Source: Dipylidium caninum
Taxonomy: Eukaryota; Platyhelminthes; Cestoda; Cyclophyllidea; Dipylidiidae
DNA: 64,000 nucleotides
Assembly (NCBI GenBank): GCA_017562135.1
Contig: QEYB01001312.1
Span: 1,426,001-1,490,000, forward strand
Reading direction: 5' to 3'
Of the stretch, positions 51,446 through 64,000 are shown one piece after another. How positions within the stretch are numbered: the first letter of the stretch is position 1; every line of letters starts with the position of its first letter. Position numbers and translations under genes: made by a program. The notes under the pieces were generated by a model. It was not told the DNA's origin. It saw only the letters and a program-made list of their open reading frames with translations, and did no database searches.

Positions 51446-54400
51446 CTACTTCGGTACAAAACCAACGATAATTCCGATCAGAATGCATATCAGGATTGCC
51501 ACGCAGATGCCGATGATGAGGAGTTTCTGAAAAGGCCAAAAAAGGTTTCTTATGGCAGGCGCCTTCTGACGCGGGGACGGAAATCTCCTGGCCTCGTCTC
51601 CCGTCTGGGGAGGTCGAGGTGCTCGGACCGCCTTGGCCCGGCAACACCGAGCAACGACGGTCTGCACATACGCAGCATGCAGGAGTCCATTGCTAGTAGA
51701 GAACAAAGATGCATTCGCCTTCCGATCGGGAAGTCCTTGTCCCGCGGGCCAGCGTATCGCATTGGCCACTCCCGCTCCCATATCGGCCGCCAATACTGCC
51801 AACTGCGACCGTCTGTGAGGCAGAGATTGCACCTCCTTTTTTATAGACGCGTTAAAACCGTGCCATTATTTCCGCGTTAGCACCCAGTTGAGCAGCAGAA
51901 CGCGCCGTCGCTAGGCCCACGTCATTCGATCCTCGTTGGGAGTTATGACCACTCACGGGTCCGATGGCCTCGCGCCAGGCCGGTCAACCGCTGGACAGCG
52001 AATGGCCGGGCCGGCAGGTGGTTGTTTGAGAGGTTTTCAGCCGGCACTCGTATTTACCGCGGGATAAGCGGGTTGGCAGGAGATGAACAGGGCTCGCACG
52101 TAGGGGAGCCTAGGGCGACTCCGACGACTCCTCTCCCCTCTGTGTCAAAGTGTTTCGTTGTCGTGGCGACTGGGACACTTGGCCTCGATCACCAGATCAT
52201 CGTGGTGCCGATCAGGACCACCTCCTGCGGACCAATGACTTGCTTTCTTACCACTAGCTGCAATTCCTAGGTGTTAGCCTCAGAACCGCGGCATACGCCT
52301 AATATCAGCGAGAAGGGATATCTGTCTTTCTACAGCAAGGCACTTTGTGAGATTGTCCATCCTTGTAGCGAGAAAAACCGCGGGCAAAAGGGACGCTGGG
52401 CACGGTGGTGAGTAACATTTGCGGTGATGACGTGTGCAGCAGTTTTGTTCCCTGCTGGGGAAGACGCTGCAGCAACCGCCACCGCCCCGAGCCAATCGGG
52501 ACGCGGGCGATGCCTCGCGCGTCTCTTGTTGGCACGGCACCCGGGCGCGCAGGTGCGCGCGTGTGTCCGCCCCAGATGCTTGGGCGCGGGTCCGCGGACA
52601 AATTAATTCCCGCGACCACGCGCGCACCGCGTGTCAGTCAGCGCGTCAGTCGGTGACGCCAGCTGCCGGGTCCAAATTGATTTCGCGGGTTAATACGAGG
52701 AGCCTGCGCACTTGAGCGCCCCTTGCGTGCGCTGCGCCAACGCCGTCCGCCCGCCCGCCCGCCAGCCCCCTGGCCAGCGAGCCAGTGATCGGGCCTTCTT
52801 CCGCATCAAAGGTAATTTGAGTCCGCCTCCTCCACGCATGCCGGTGCCGCCGTCGCAGGCTGGGACGCACTTGTAATGCACTCGCTTTCCTCCGCTCCGC
52901 CGAGGCGAGCACTCGCAGCACTGATGCCCGTTCGACTGCCCGGTTGTGTTCTCGTTCTCAGATTTGGGTTTCCCAGCGGTGTCTCCACGCACGTCATGCG
53001 CAAAGTGATAGGTTTTTTCAGCTCGCTCATTGTAGACTAATCCCGAAGGCAGAGAGGAAAGCTATGTGAGTCGGTAGGCGGGCAGGAGAGTAGCCGAAAG
53101 CAGAAGGCATAAGGTCACCTAGTCACGATTGCGGCGCGTCTCCTGTCAAATGACCCTGTGACGGCTAATGGCGGCAGTCCGCTCCCGGGGCTGAGGGGGT
53201 CCGGGACTTCCAATTCCTTCCAGAAGGCTGATAAACATCATTATAGCGCTCACGCACGCGAGGAGATGCATGAAACGGTCCCGCGTGGCGTCGTGGTCGT
53301 TCCACGTCGCCCGGCTCCGGCGCCGTGCGCGGATTGCCGTCGGCCGGCCGATTGATGTCCCAGGTGCATGCCGGTAGGGAGGAGCGTGTTATCAAGCCAC
53401 CTCATAGCCGAAGTAGATTGCAGCTGTGTGCAAAAGCGCTGGGCCGGTTCAGGAAGTTGAGTGGCGTTTCACGGACTCGTCTCATCCAGGCTATGAAGTT
53501 GTTCCTCCAGTCAGTGGGGAAATACTGTTGCTATGGCCAGCGGCAATTATCCTCCCTCTCTTCTCAGTCCATTCAGTGGGTTTGTGCGCTTTGTGTTGCT
53601 CGATGACTCCGACAGTTTAACATGACGACGTGCAGGGGGGACGAGGCTGCCTCGCGGACCAGTCGACCCGGCGCAGGGGGCACCGAGCGCCCGTGCTCGC
53701 CCCACCCAGCGGCATGGCGTGCGTCGCCGCGTTCCTACAGGTCCAGTTTGGCCGCTGGCAGCGGATGTCTTGGAGCGAAGGGGCTGGTCAGCGCCCCACG
53801 CCCCCTCCATAGATGGCTCCAGTGTCAAAGCCTGCACTCTTGGACGTGGCGGCGAGTATGAAGTGCAGAGATCTTGTGACGGATTAAAAAAACTTCTTCT
53901 CCCTGATATCATCTGCCAGATGTCCCAACAGGGCCCTCGCCTGGCCTCGGCCTCCCCGCGATTACAGCTTTGGCACAAACAAAGGAGCTCAGAGGCAACG
54001 TCTCGGGATGGCCGAGGCGGGGCCGTGACTGGGGACCTCGGTCTCGAGGCGTCTCAAGTCGGATTCTGGTGCTCTCGATTGCCTCTGTCCACGTGCGGCC
54101 AGGTCTTCCGTGTGCAGTTTCAAAGACGGCCTCGCACATTGCCCCAGCGGCTGGCTGTTTTGGCGATGGGTTCCACAAAGGCCCCCATCCCTTTAATTTC
54201 TGCTCTAAGTGTTTCACCCAATGGCAGTGGTCTCCCGGATCTTCTGCGGACACCGGGGAGGCTTCCACCGACGCACCAGCACCTCCATTTCCACCACCTT
54301 ACCTGCGTCGCCCTCCCTGCACTTCCTCGTCATTTAGCGGTCACAGGGTCGGTCAGCGGGTCGTTTCGGAGGCCCGACAGACAGGGACTTTGTCATTTCG

Positions 54401-57400
54401 GCGAGTGCGTCTAGTTGCACCACCAACTGCGGTAAACTTAATGGAAGGCGATGAACCGCACTCCCACATGCTCTTCGATCAGCGGCGCATGCGCCCAGTC
54501 GCAGTCGGCGCCTGGTATCTGCGTGCCGCCGAGGCATCGAGCGTCCGCCAACTCAGACGGGGCGATGATCTGCGCAGACGACCGTGGAGGAGTCCCCGGA
54601 AGTCGGAGTGAGTATGCGAGGGGAAACGACCGGCGAGTCGTCTCTGGCGCTCGTTCATCTCGCCTTGGCCCAACAACAACCACTGCCGAGTCCGAAGTGA
54701 AGGGCGCTGTGAGCCCGCCCAGTCGACTAGGCTCCTGGAGCATCTTTTGGTCCCGTCTGCCATGTGATAGTCCTCACGTCCAAGCGCATTCGGTCAGGCG
54801 GTGAGTCTTCGGCGGCGAGGGTGGGCGAAACATCGCCACTTGATTGTTTCGCGGCGCCCAGCGTAAAATCACAAGGAAGCATGGAACTCCGCGACTAGAC
54901 AGAGCCACGAGTGACTGGGCGGGTGAATGTTCGACTGCACCTGTCCAGCATTCCATCGAGAAGTAACCTCAAGCACAAATCGCAGGCGGCGATGAACGTG
55001 AACCCTGAGAAATCAAACACCTCCGTCTTCTGGTGCCATGTTTTCTGTCATTTGGCAGAGTTTCAGCGCGAAGAAGCGACGCAAACGCAGACCCGCCGCC
55101 CGGCCGTGGGCGGTGACAGGCTCAGAATGCGAGGTGGCTCGCTAGGAGGAAGAGGAGGCGGAGGAGGAGCAAGAGGTTCTGGGAGTCCCCACTAATGTCC
55201 TGCGCCGTAGTCCGCGCGACAGGTGCCTCTGTTGGCCCCCGAATTCCCCTCGGGAACCGGCGGGGCAGATGGCGATTACTCCTGTGGATGATGATTGGTC
55301 AACGCCTCGCAAGGGCGCCCCTCCTGCCAGCTCCGCCGACCGACTTTGACCCCCTCGCAGGGATGCGAGTTCGTTCATGTGGTACGACTGAAGACTGTTC
55401 TGTGTGTAGGCAACATGGGCGCATGAAAAGGAACAGTTTGGGCGGAGAGGCGCCTCTTCCTGCGCCTAGCGCCGCCGCGCCTCCCTCCACGACCACGCGC
55501 GGGTCCGCCCAACAGACAGGCGCGGCCGTCTCTGTGGCCGAATTTGCCGGTTCGCCGCATGCGAAGCGTGCTGCTGTTGGGGAAAGGAGTCCTCTTGCGA
55601 GTCGAAGAGTGTGGTGTCAATGGCAGAAGGCCGTTCTCTGGGGATACGCTTTCTGCGTCAAAGTGTCTGACAATTTGATGGCAATAAGAAGGCGACGTGG
55701 TGCAATTCTGTTCGCGCAAGTGGCCCGTGCGATTTGAGGTTAGCCACGGGGCGATGGCCGGGAGGTGGGCGAGCGACTGAAAGGGCGCAGAACCGTGCTT
55801 TCACCGAAGGCACACCGCCACCTCGCATCTCGCAACGGGAATTAACTATTGCGCATTTACGAGGAGCTGCCGGAAAGTTCGCACGCATGTCGATCGAAGC
55901 CGTGGTGGTCTTTCCAGCGTGAATCAGAGCGGGAAACTATCACTGCGCCGCCACCGAGAGAATTTCACGCGGAGCAAGACACCCTCGTCGTCCACGGCTC
56001 CCGATCGCGGTGTATGATCGCGATTTTCCCACTTTACTTGGCCTGCAGCTTGTGTTACCTTTTAATAAAAATGAACAAGCGATTCCGGTGGCCGGTGGGA
56101 GAGTTGCGGCCACGCCTGAGCGAGTTATGAACAGAACGTCGCCTTGATGGCTGGTCACACACAGCCACCGTGGCATATGCGTTGTCATTTCGCATTCGCG
56201 GGGTGAATTTTCTTGCATTCCCAACTGCGCCGTGACCCTCCGCGTTGCCGTAAGCATCGCTGCTGCCCTGCGTCCGCAATTTCGGAGGCCACCGGTGCGG
56301 GTCCATCGTCTCCGCGTCGCCTGACGAGTTTGACTGTGCAATAACCGATGTACGCCTCGCAAAAGACCTTGGCCCACGATATCACAGCACTGACGGTTAA
56401 TAATTCAGCAAGTGGGCCTAACGGCTCAAGGGGACGGCCAACATGCGTTTGGGATGATTTATGAACAGACTGGGTGCCTGTGCTGGCCAATCAAAGCGCG
56501 TCTTGCCAGGGCGACTGCTAATCGCCCTCCGACTGCCTCGTGCCGATTGTGAGGAAAAAATTGTCTGCCTGTTTTCACTCGACGAGCTCCCGTGCATGCA
56601 ACGCTTTATCAAGGCGAGTTGATTGCCACAACCGCATTTTGTCTACCCGTCTAATTGAAAGTGGCCTACTTTGCATATGGAGGAAAAAGCCAACCATCGC
56701 AAAGATGCATTTCCTGTATGAATAAATAGAAGTTGCCCCGGTGAAACTGTACTTTTTGTTAGAACTGAGTCGCCGTAATTTCCGGTTTGGTGTAATCAAT
56801 GCGGTTGAGCGATCATCGTCAGGGGGTGCGCCTCCCAGCAGTCTGAAGACTCGACTCCGCGCCGGGAGGTGGGAGTCCCCGGCCCTGCGACGGTTGTCGT
56901 CAACGCACGCCGCGACGCACCCACGACGGCTCACCGGAGAGTCCACGCGAGGCGAGAGACGCCACCACGCATTCGCGGCGAAGAAACCCCAAACTGCTAA
57001 AGCCCCCGGCCTCTTGGTTGGTTGGTTAGCGGGGGCAAAGTCCGCCCAGAGCGGCTGGAACCGACGCTCAGCCAAAAGGCTCCATGCATTTTCAGCGTGC
57101 ACCGTATCGCCATTAAATGAGGACATGTCGCTGCGAAACTAATTTGTGGTGAAAGAATTTCCTGTCGACCTCTAAATTTGCCCACAACCCGCCCACGACC
57201 GCAGCAAGGGACACCTCACGCGGCGTCGCCCCTCCACTTCTACCATATTCGTCTTCATCGCCTTCCATCGGCATCGCGGAACACCACAAAGTAGGGTGTC
57301 CCAGTCACTTTGCACCTGTGCTCACTTCCACCCGGAACACCGGCGTACGGAGGTTGGAAGGGGGAAGGACAAACACTGGCTCAAATGGCAATAGGTTTGC

Positions 57401-60400
57401 GCCCCCACAGGGGAGAAAGGGGCAATGCCAGTTATTTATGCACTTGCGCGACGCCACGCCCCCGCCCCCGCCTGGTGCGGTGGGGAATAGATGCGCAGCC
57501 ACGAGGGCCGGTCCTCCCTCGGGAGTCGCCTCTCCTCCCCACGCAGGATTCGCGACTCCCTGGCAGCTTCTAACTCGCCTTCATGCGATTTACAAAGTCG
57601 CACTGGGGTGTTGACGGAGGACAGCCACAACATGCAGAGGCTAGCGAGCCTGGGACGAAATAAGGGACTCGACCCCGTCGAGGCGAAACACCCTAAGCCA
57701 GGTTCTTTCTTCGAACTCAACCCAATAAAACGAAACAATTCTCGGGTGGCTGAAAAAGTGTAGCCAAAAGTGCGTGGTGAGCATAAAAGGGTGTCTGAGG
57801 GGAGCGCAGCCTCCGACGTGGACAAGAATGCTGAACATCGGCACTGGTTCTTTGCTGACAATACCGGAAACAGAATAAAATTCCCTGTCAGCCTTTGGCA
57901 ACGGGACTTGACGAAATTTCCGGAGTCGAAAAAAGAGCCCAAGTGACGCAGTCGGCAAGTATGATGATGCTACGACTTACAACAAGCGACCGTCAACAAA
58001 AGAATCCTCATTTAGAAAAGGAAGTGAACCCCCGAATTCGCACTAGTGGAGGAGGCGAAACGACGAGGGTCTCGTGGAGTGGAGCGGTGGACGCGTGTGT
58101 AGAAAACGGCGAAGCTTCGGGCCACAGGGCGAGGCAATTCGGCGACTGCCGGAGGTTATTTAAACGAAATAATAAGGCCGCAAACCACGCCGGATGGGGC
58201 TGCCATGCAGTCGCCTTCGCGCAAGGTTGATCGAGGCATCCGCCGGTGGGAGCGAGGAGGACTTTTCGGCCCTCCCCTTCGCCTCAACGCACGACTCACC
58301 GCTTCACAAGTGAGCCTTAGAGGAGGGCAAAAAAACAAACAACACTCATGTCGCTCACTGCAGACAGGTTGTCGACACATTCGGTCGACAATTCGGACCT
58401 GGTGTGGTGCGCGGAAACCAGGCAAGACAACAAGGGTGTGTGTGTGTGTGTGTGTATTTGCCACAACAGGATTACAACACAGAGGGGGATGGGAGGCGAG
58501 AGAGGAGGGAGGAGGTACCTTTCGAGCGGCGCTCTGGTACTTCACGGCCTTCTTGGTGTCCGCCTTCGCCGTCTCAATGTAGTCCACGGCCTGGTCCACG
58601 TTGAACTCGATCCTGTCGATCATCTCGCCCTGCAAGGCACAGCGTCAACGCGGAATCAGACGGGGCCGCCGTGTCAGAGGGTGTCGCGTGTGCCGGGTAC
58701 AGTTGCAGTGTCTGCATGCCATTTCAGGTGGGCAGAGGTGCAGAACTCGCAAAAGCTTAGCCGGTGGACTGGCATATAACTGATTATGGACGTTAAATAA
58801 TGATTAAAATCCGAGATTTCTCCTCAAAAATATACCATTTATACACTAAAATCCTATCCGCTTTCGACGATGATCTGTTGCCATCGTTCAGACAGTGTCC
58901 CGATTCCATGTCCGCAAAATTTATGATCTTTGCTATCGAAAAACTGAACGCAGTGCGATTTGACAACACTGGCGCTGGTAGAAATTTGACCGCTAAAGGC
59001 ATTTTGCATGGAAAGACGGAAGGAAACGATGGCAACACAGCCCAACCCCGGTTTCACCAACTCTTGGCGAGTGACCGAAGACGTGTGCGGCTGCGCACCG
59101 CCATGGTGGACGATTCGCCACTTCTGGCCGCTCTGCTCGATTTGACCGCATCGCTCGCTTCGGCGAGTTGTCAAACGCACACGTTTGATTCAGCCGTTTG
59201 GTTGTTTGGCAAAAGTTTAAAGTACCGAATCCCATTTTAATCCCACCAGACTGACAGCGTACGCTTTTTTAAGTGAGTCTCAGCTTTTGATGTCGTCTGA
59301 AATGGTTCATTCTGCATCACCCACCATCTCTTTCGGTCAACTTTTTGGCCAAACTATCCACTTTTTCGGCGCCCGTAATTAGTCTTTTCAGAAGTGGATC
59401 AACTTCCCTGCCTTTCAGATGCAAGGAGTCGCAGACACTGCTAATTCGTTGCATCACATAGCTAAGCTCTTTAAAATCGTACTTTTGTCCTTAATGCATC
59501 GATGTGATTGGCAACTGAGGCTCCCTGCAACATCGCCTGTTGTGCTCTGATGAAGATCAAAATCGTCGAGCACTTTAATTTTCCCTTCAAATGGATGCAC
59601 AATCAAATCGTTGAATATTTGGCAGTGAAAAAACACCAGGATGAAATCTGGCAAACAACTTTTGACGACACTGCCTTTCCTTCAAGACTTCATTCTCATC
59701 AGGAGCACATAACTTCTTGTGTGCTTATGATGTGTTCGTCTTTTCGGAAATAGTAAAATAAATTAGGCTGTGGTTGTACGTCTTATTCCTCCATTTTAAA
59801 TTAGGATAAAAACAAAACTACAGGACAAAATGAGTTAATTTTTTTTACTAAATAAAAGGCAGAAGTCTAAACGACAATAAAAAAATACATGGGTTAGGTG
59901 CTTTGACCACGTTAACAAAACAAAAGAAAGGGTAAGGCCCATCTGTCGGCAAAAGCCACAATCACCTAACTGCCAACCGAAAATACATGCCAAATGCCCG
60001 AAGCACCCATAAAGGAAGAGTTGATGGGCACACAGACAGTGGGGACGGTTTAAGGATTGCCACGCCCGACAGAAGGGGGCACAGCAGCTGCCTCTCATTC
60101 CACGAGTTCAGCGGTCATTCTTGGGAGCATCCAGTTGGCGTGTGCGACCACGTGGGCTCTCGAACCCTCCTGAAACTCTACTCACCGATACGCATGAAAA
60201 CGGTTTTTCTAAAAGTTGGCCTACAGCGAACACCTCGAAGAGACTTAGGTTTTCCAGATGCCATAGGCGCACGACAGGAGGAATTGGCTTACGGTTGGGA
60301 TAAAGCATGAAAATGTGTCAGGGAGTTTAATTTTGCGTTCCCCGACGCTTTTCTTCCACACAGCCACCCCCCCCCTCCCCAAACAATTAACAGTGAATGC

Positions 60401-62073
60401 TTCTAATGGATTTCAAACTCCCGGGGTGGCCATTTTGGGGGGAGATTTTGACACAAAGACGGCATGGAGTGCAGTCCTGCGTCGAGGAGATGACAATATC
60501 TAAAGTGACGTTGGGAAGTAGAAATGATGGATGGAAGCAAGGAGGTGAAGGAAAGGATGAGAGAATCACGACCTGGTTGACAATTGCAGGAGGGAGAACC
60601 ACTTAGACAATAGGGGAAAGGAGGAAGGAGGGGATAAACAATCGAAGTCTCCCAATCACACCCTGCCTTGGCTTTGAGGAGACCCCTCAGTTGCGCCGCC
60701 CCCGTTGGGCCCCCCGATGCTGCGCCAGCTCCGCCCGCCACTGAGCGGCATCGGAGTGAAGATGCACATCAGCCTCTTCCTTTGGTCAATTACAGCATCC
60801 AAACGCCCATGCTTACTACTTTTAAAAAGGGTAAATTTAGTTGAGGCGTTATTTCGTCGTTACAGCTGAGGTCTGGCGTTGAGAACGAAACATTTCCACA
60901 TTAGAAGTGGGTAAAATTGGCCAACACTTCGAGGCAGAATGTCAAAATGATTGGCTGCGTGGACCTCGAAAATGTTTGAGCAGTAAGTGCCCAGGAAGAT
61001 TGTGAAGACGGAGGCTTCACGGGGTGATAGACGTGAAAATAGCCGAGTTAGATGGACAGTTTCTATTGCCAAAGTCTGTACAAACCATCATGATCCAAAA
61101 AAAACGTGCTGCGACGGTGGCTAAATGGGAATTCCGTTGTGAAGGTGCGCCCAATCACGCCGCACATGCTCTCCTACGCAAAGGGAGGAAGGCGGTTGTA
61201 GAGTCAGAGGCAGCCAAATCGTGATAAAATCCTCACTTAACACTCAAGAAATCCTCAAAAATTTCACCCGATGAAAGTGACCATGGCAGAATTGCAGGAA
61301 TGCAATTTCGCGAGAGGCAAGTTCTCTTATTATCAGGTCCCCACTGCTTAAGGCGGTGCAGACGACCTGGCCAGCTTCATCGACACCGTCCACTTCCTGC
61401 ATGTCACGCAAACATTCGTCCAACTGACAACGGTAAAGGTCGAGGAGACCTGGGAGAGCTGAGCCTCATTGTCGAGAATGGAGGACAACGGAGTAATGAC
61501 CGAATACGACGCATTGAGAAGAGCAAAAATTCCGCTGTAAAAACAGAGAGGCCACCAGCAAAGCCGCGTTATCTCGAGCCGTAGGGGCGGTCGGGGAAAT
61601 GTGAACTGCCCGAATTACACGCGGCAATCGGACTTCCAGTCGAAGTTGACAGATTCGAAAATCTACTCGTGCGAAATTCGTACTTTTATGCCCGAGGGAG
61701 TTAGTTTTCAAGCCATAACTTCCAACAAAAAATGCATTACCAAGTGACATAAAAAAGTCATAGGATAAAAACGTTCTGGGGCATAGGGATAGCCGACTCG
61801 TGGGACTCCCAAATGACATTAAAAGCCCCAGTTGTCAGGGAGACCAGTGTCCAAATTTCCCTCTCTTAGAAGAAGGCGGCACAGTTAGCAGATGATGGGG
61901 GAAGAGGAGGAAGAGAAGGAAGGAAGCACACTGACCTGACTCTCGACGAGCATGGCCATGTCCATGAACATGTCGTGGAGCTCCTTAATGCTCTTCTCCA
62001 GTTTGATGATGTCCTCGTGGCGCGCCTCTATGTCCGCCAACGACTGCTTTGCCTGCTGCGTGTCCGTCATTAT
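51446..62073 (-). CDS. STX1-like: Syntaxin 1, C-terminal three exons (SNARE motif and membrane anchor); 5' part outside or not found
   Basis: Exons 5' to 3': 61936-62073 (138 bases), 58519-58629 (111), 51446-51526 (81 with stop), all in phase 0. Syntaxin 1 is the plasma-membrane Qa-SNARE for neurotransmitter release. The first exon reads [20 protein letters not shown] then [12 protein letters not shown], and its last Gln is the zero-layer Gln of the SNARE helix. The second reads [20 protein letters not shown], then [14 protein letters not shown] next to the membrane. The third is a transmembrane anchor ([20 protein letters not shown]) ending GFVPK and a stop. Identity to animal syntaxin 1 is very high. 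The Habc domain and N-peptide exons are upstream, beyond 62,073; I could not find them in the remaining 1.9 kb. Introns are about 7.0 and 3.3 kb, the latter holding a mariner relic. Confidence 0.95.
51527..58518 (-). other. 7-kb intron of syntaxin 1
   Basis: GT donor at 58518 (GTACCTCC on the minus strand) and AG acceptor at 51527. The interior is GC- and CpG-rich and full of long open frames in all six readings, for example 53719-54414 (+), but none shows a recognisable domain or splice logic. I see no nested gene. Confidence 0.6.
58435..58455. repeat. GT microsatellite
   Basis: About ten GT units, some 60 bases inside the syntaxin intron, downstream of the 58519-58629 exon on the minus strand. 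Confidence 0.92.
58800..59760 (-). mobile_element. Degenerate mariner-family (Tc1/mariner) transposon remnant
   Basis: Minus-strand conceptual reading, broken by stops and frame shifts, follows mariner transposase in order: [20 protein letters not shown] then TGAEKV near 59360-59430 (family: TGDEKW), LSVWWD then [14 protein letters not shown] near 59190-59255 (SVWWD...YFELLP), [15 protein letters not shown] near 59100 (HHDNARPHTS), FFDSKDHKF and [13 protein letters not shown] near 58870-58940 (conserved C-terminus). All three catalytic Asp are gone: the first is Ala, the second Gly, and the segment with the third is deleted. It is therefore inactive. It lies in a syntaxin 1 intron in the same orientation as the gene. 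I could not define terminal inverted repeats, so the edges are approximate. Confidence 0.8.
59761..61935. other. Rest of the 3.3-kb syntaxin intron
   Basis: No gene, repeat array or recognisable element between the mariner remnant and the 61936-62073 exon. Open frames are short and shadow one another. A run of nine or more C occurs near 60365. Confidence 0.5.
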
Positions 62074-64000
62074 CTGCAAACAGACGAAAATAGAATTAGC
62101 TCCTCTCCTTTGGAGCTCGGGGTAGGCGATCTCCGACTCCCCAGGGGCATTCGGAAATGATCAAAATTTATTGGAACGACTACACAACTTATCTCGTATG
62201 GTTGCCGTGGCAAAAGCATAACCCGTTTTCTTGATTTAGAACTCCCAAGTCGCAAATCAACGAATTTTCGGTCCGCGGCTGGCCGCTGGAGCCGGCTACG
62301 ATTTCGGTAAACGCGCGCCACAACTAAAGTTGTCAACTTCAAATGACAAACAATGCAGTGACTATTCGTCAACGTTGTCATATTTTCTAAGAGAAAACCC
62401 AAAGAATAAGGTTGCCGGGTACATCGTTACATTGTGTGAAGGAATCACGAGACTGAGTAGTCTTCTATACGTCTCTAGAATGGGCATTTGGTGGACTTGG
62501 TCGCCGTTATTCCTTTGGCAATACTCAAACGAAACAAATGGCGAACTGAGGGTAGAAAAATCGTCCTGAGGTGATCGCACAGGGTCACGTTCGTGTGTTG
62601 GCCTCGGGCAAGAATCATGACAAAAATCGCAGACAATCCGCCGAGTTTGTCACTAGCGCATCGGGCTCCCCTGCTGGTCTCACACGACCCGTGAAGGCCA
62701 CACCGGCGTCAGCAGCGGGCCGCACAGTAGATGGAGCCTCGGATGAGAACTAACTTTGCCTGAACGCTGCCTCTAACTGCGTGCGACCCCTCACTTTTCC
62801 CCAAGGCTCCAGCCACCCTGGTAAGGCGGTACTAACCGTCCTTACTCCTGCACCCGTATTTACGCAAATTTTGGCTGAACGTTCCTCCACAAGGAGTGAG
62901 AATGTTGACGAAATATGTAGGGTTGAAAGGTTTCCGGGCCCAAGAAACAGCCTTAATGTGATTTTGTGCCCATTCGGGGCTTGAGGGAAACGTGTGGTCA
63001 ACCGGATGACGGCTACGGATGGTGCATGGGGGAAGGGATGACGACGGCACGGGATCTTTTGGTCGCATCGCTAAAGCAGTAAAACGAGGCCACAAGCCAT
63101 GAAAAGTTGAACTGCGCGGACCAGAAAGGGGATAAAGGAGACGAGGGGCCAAATAGCCCTTTGAGTTTCGGTAACGAAGAGGCATACAATTCGCTCTCTG
63201 GGCGACCGCGGGGGTTTAAATGCGCGTCCTCGCACTGCTCTGGATGGGGTTTTTCAGGTGATGAAAAGGTACAGGGAAGCCTCCATTTCAAAAGCTCATA
63301 CTGGCTTATAATCATTTCATAGAGATAACGCTTTTATTGCTCCCCTGCAAATTGAATGAAAGAAGTAAGTGGACTAGGAAGGTGTGAAATATTAAATTAG
63401 TGCTGGATGAACCGTCTCAGCGGCTGGTGAGGAAGTGCCGAGGGGTGTTAACAGTTTGAAGAGGCTGCAAGGCAGGCGCATGACCAAAGAAGACGAGACC
63501 ACTAACAGGCGGGTGAAACGTGATGCGATGCGATGCTGCGAGTCAGCAGATCTACCATTTCGGACGACTTTGAACGCTCAAAACCGCCTGATATCATAAG
63601 AGAGGGCGCCCCGTGACCTGGGCGCTAAGACTAGCAGTGTATATTGGCAGAAAACAACATTGAAGTTTTTAATGTCACTTGAAAAAGATGGAGAAGGTGA
63701 AGGAGATTGTTGGGAAAGAGTTGTGCTAAAGAACTGACCTCCCGCAAGGTTCAAGACATCGGCTAGTGTAAAGCAAGAAGAAGGCGGTCTTGCGTAAAAA
63801 AGCTTCCGAAGGCATATTAGGTAGAGATCAGGAAGTCATGAAGCAATTCCACATGTTTAATCGGTTAGAGTGGGAGAAGAAAAACAAAAAAAGCCCCCCC
63901 CCCTTCTCCCCCGCCCCGCCGTAATTGCGTCAACTGCCAGAATACGTCCATTATGAGGTCCTATTAACCACAAATAGCACTTTCAATGAGACTACTCAAA
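62074..64000. other. Syntaxin 1 upstream intron, no exon found
   Basis: The exon starting at 62073 has a clear acceptor, so upstream syntaxin exons must exist. I looked on the minus strand for the preceding exon (family motif around the end of the linker, rich in E-D-M-L-E-S-G-N) and did not find it. The stretch is otherwise featureless apart from a C-homopolymer near 63896. Confidence 0.45.

Noticed and set aside
53719..54414. Longest open frame in the right half (231 codons, +)
   Set aside because: It overlaps other long frames on both strands in GC-rich DNA, has no recognisable domain, and sits inside a well-defined syntaxin intron.
1..64000. CRISPR arrays, bacterial operons, tRNA or rRNA genes
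   Set aside because: The genes are intron-rich and metazoan. No spaced repeat array, no T-loop motif with paired arms, and no rRNA core sequence was noticed.

Overview
The window is nuclear DNA from an animal, most probably a parasitic flatworm and more likely a tapeworm than a fluke. Genes are split by GT-AG introns, some only 30-46 bases long near gene 5' ends and others several kilobases, which is typical of flatworms. The reconstructed proteins are clear metazoan families (PLEKHG5-type RhoGEF, DIS3L2, FEZ/UNC-76, RPB10, syntaxin 1). The species call is inference; nothing here fixes it.

Layout. 1-2,980: no gene seen. 3,042-12,091 (+): a PLEKHG5/Syx-like RhoGEF, with a TATA promoter and non-coding first exon near 3,042-3,202 and coding exons from 5,144. 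14,578-27,034 (-) and 28,215-36,015 (-): two complete, strongly diverged DIS3L2-like 3'-5' exoribonuclease genes in head-to-tail tandem. 37,071-37,894 (+): a six-exon gene for a small protein with a signal-peptide-like start and a HAX1-like PDG repeat. 38,018-38,222 (-): the RNA polymerase subunit RPB10. 39,636-44,733 (+): a FEZ/UNC-76 kinesin adaptor. 51,446-62,073 (-): the last three coding exons of syntaxin 1, running off the right side. A dead mariner transposon lies in one syntaxin intron (58,800-59,760).

Four genes (RhoGEF, second DIS3L2, RPB10, FEZ) each carry one small frame break, and every break sits at a mononucleotide or AT run with one unit too many. Because RPB10 is essential and the other three are otherwise intact with perfect splice phases, insertion errors in the assembly explain this better than four pseudogenes. 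The DIS3L2 pair would act in turnover of uridylated RNA. FEZ and syntaxin 1 are functionally linked, because FEZ1 is a reported kinesin-1 adaptor for syntaxin-1 transport. I see no operon, CRISPR, tRNA or rRNA. The strongest candidate for something new is the diverged DIS3L2 tandem pair, not a novel multi-gene system.
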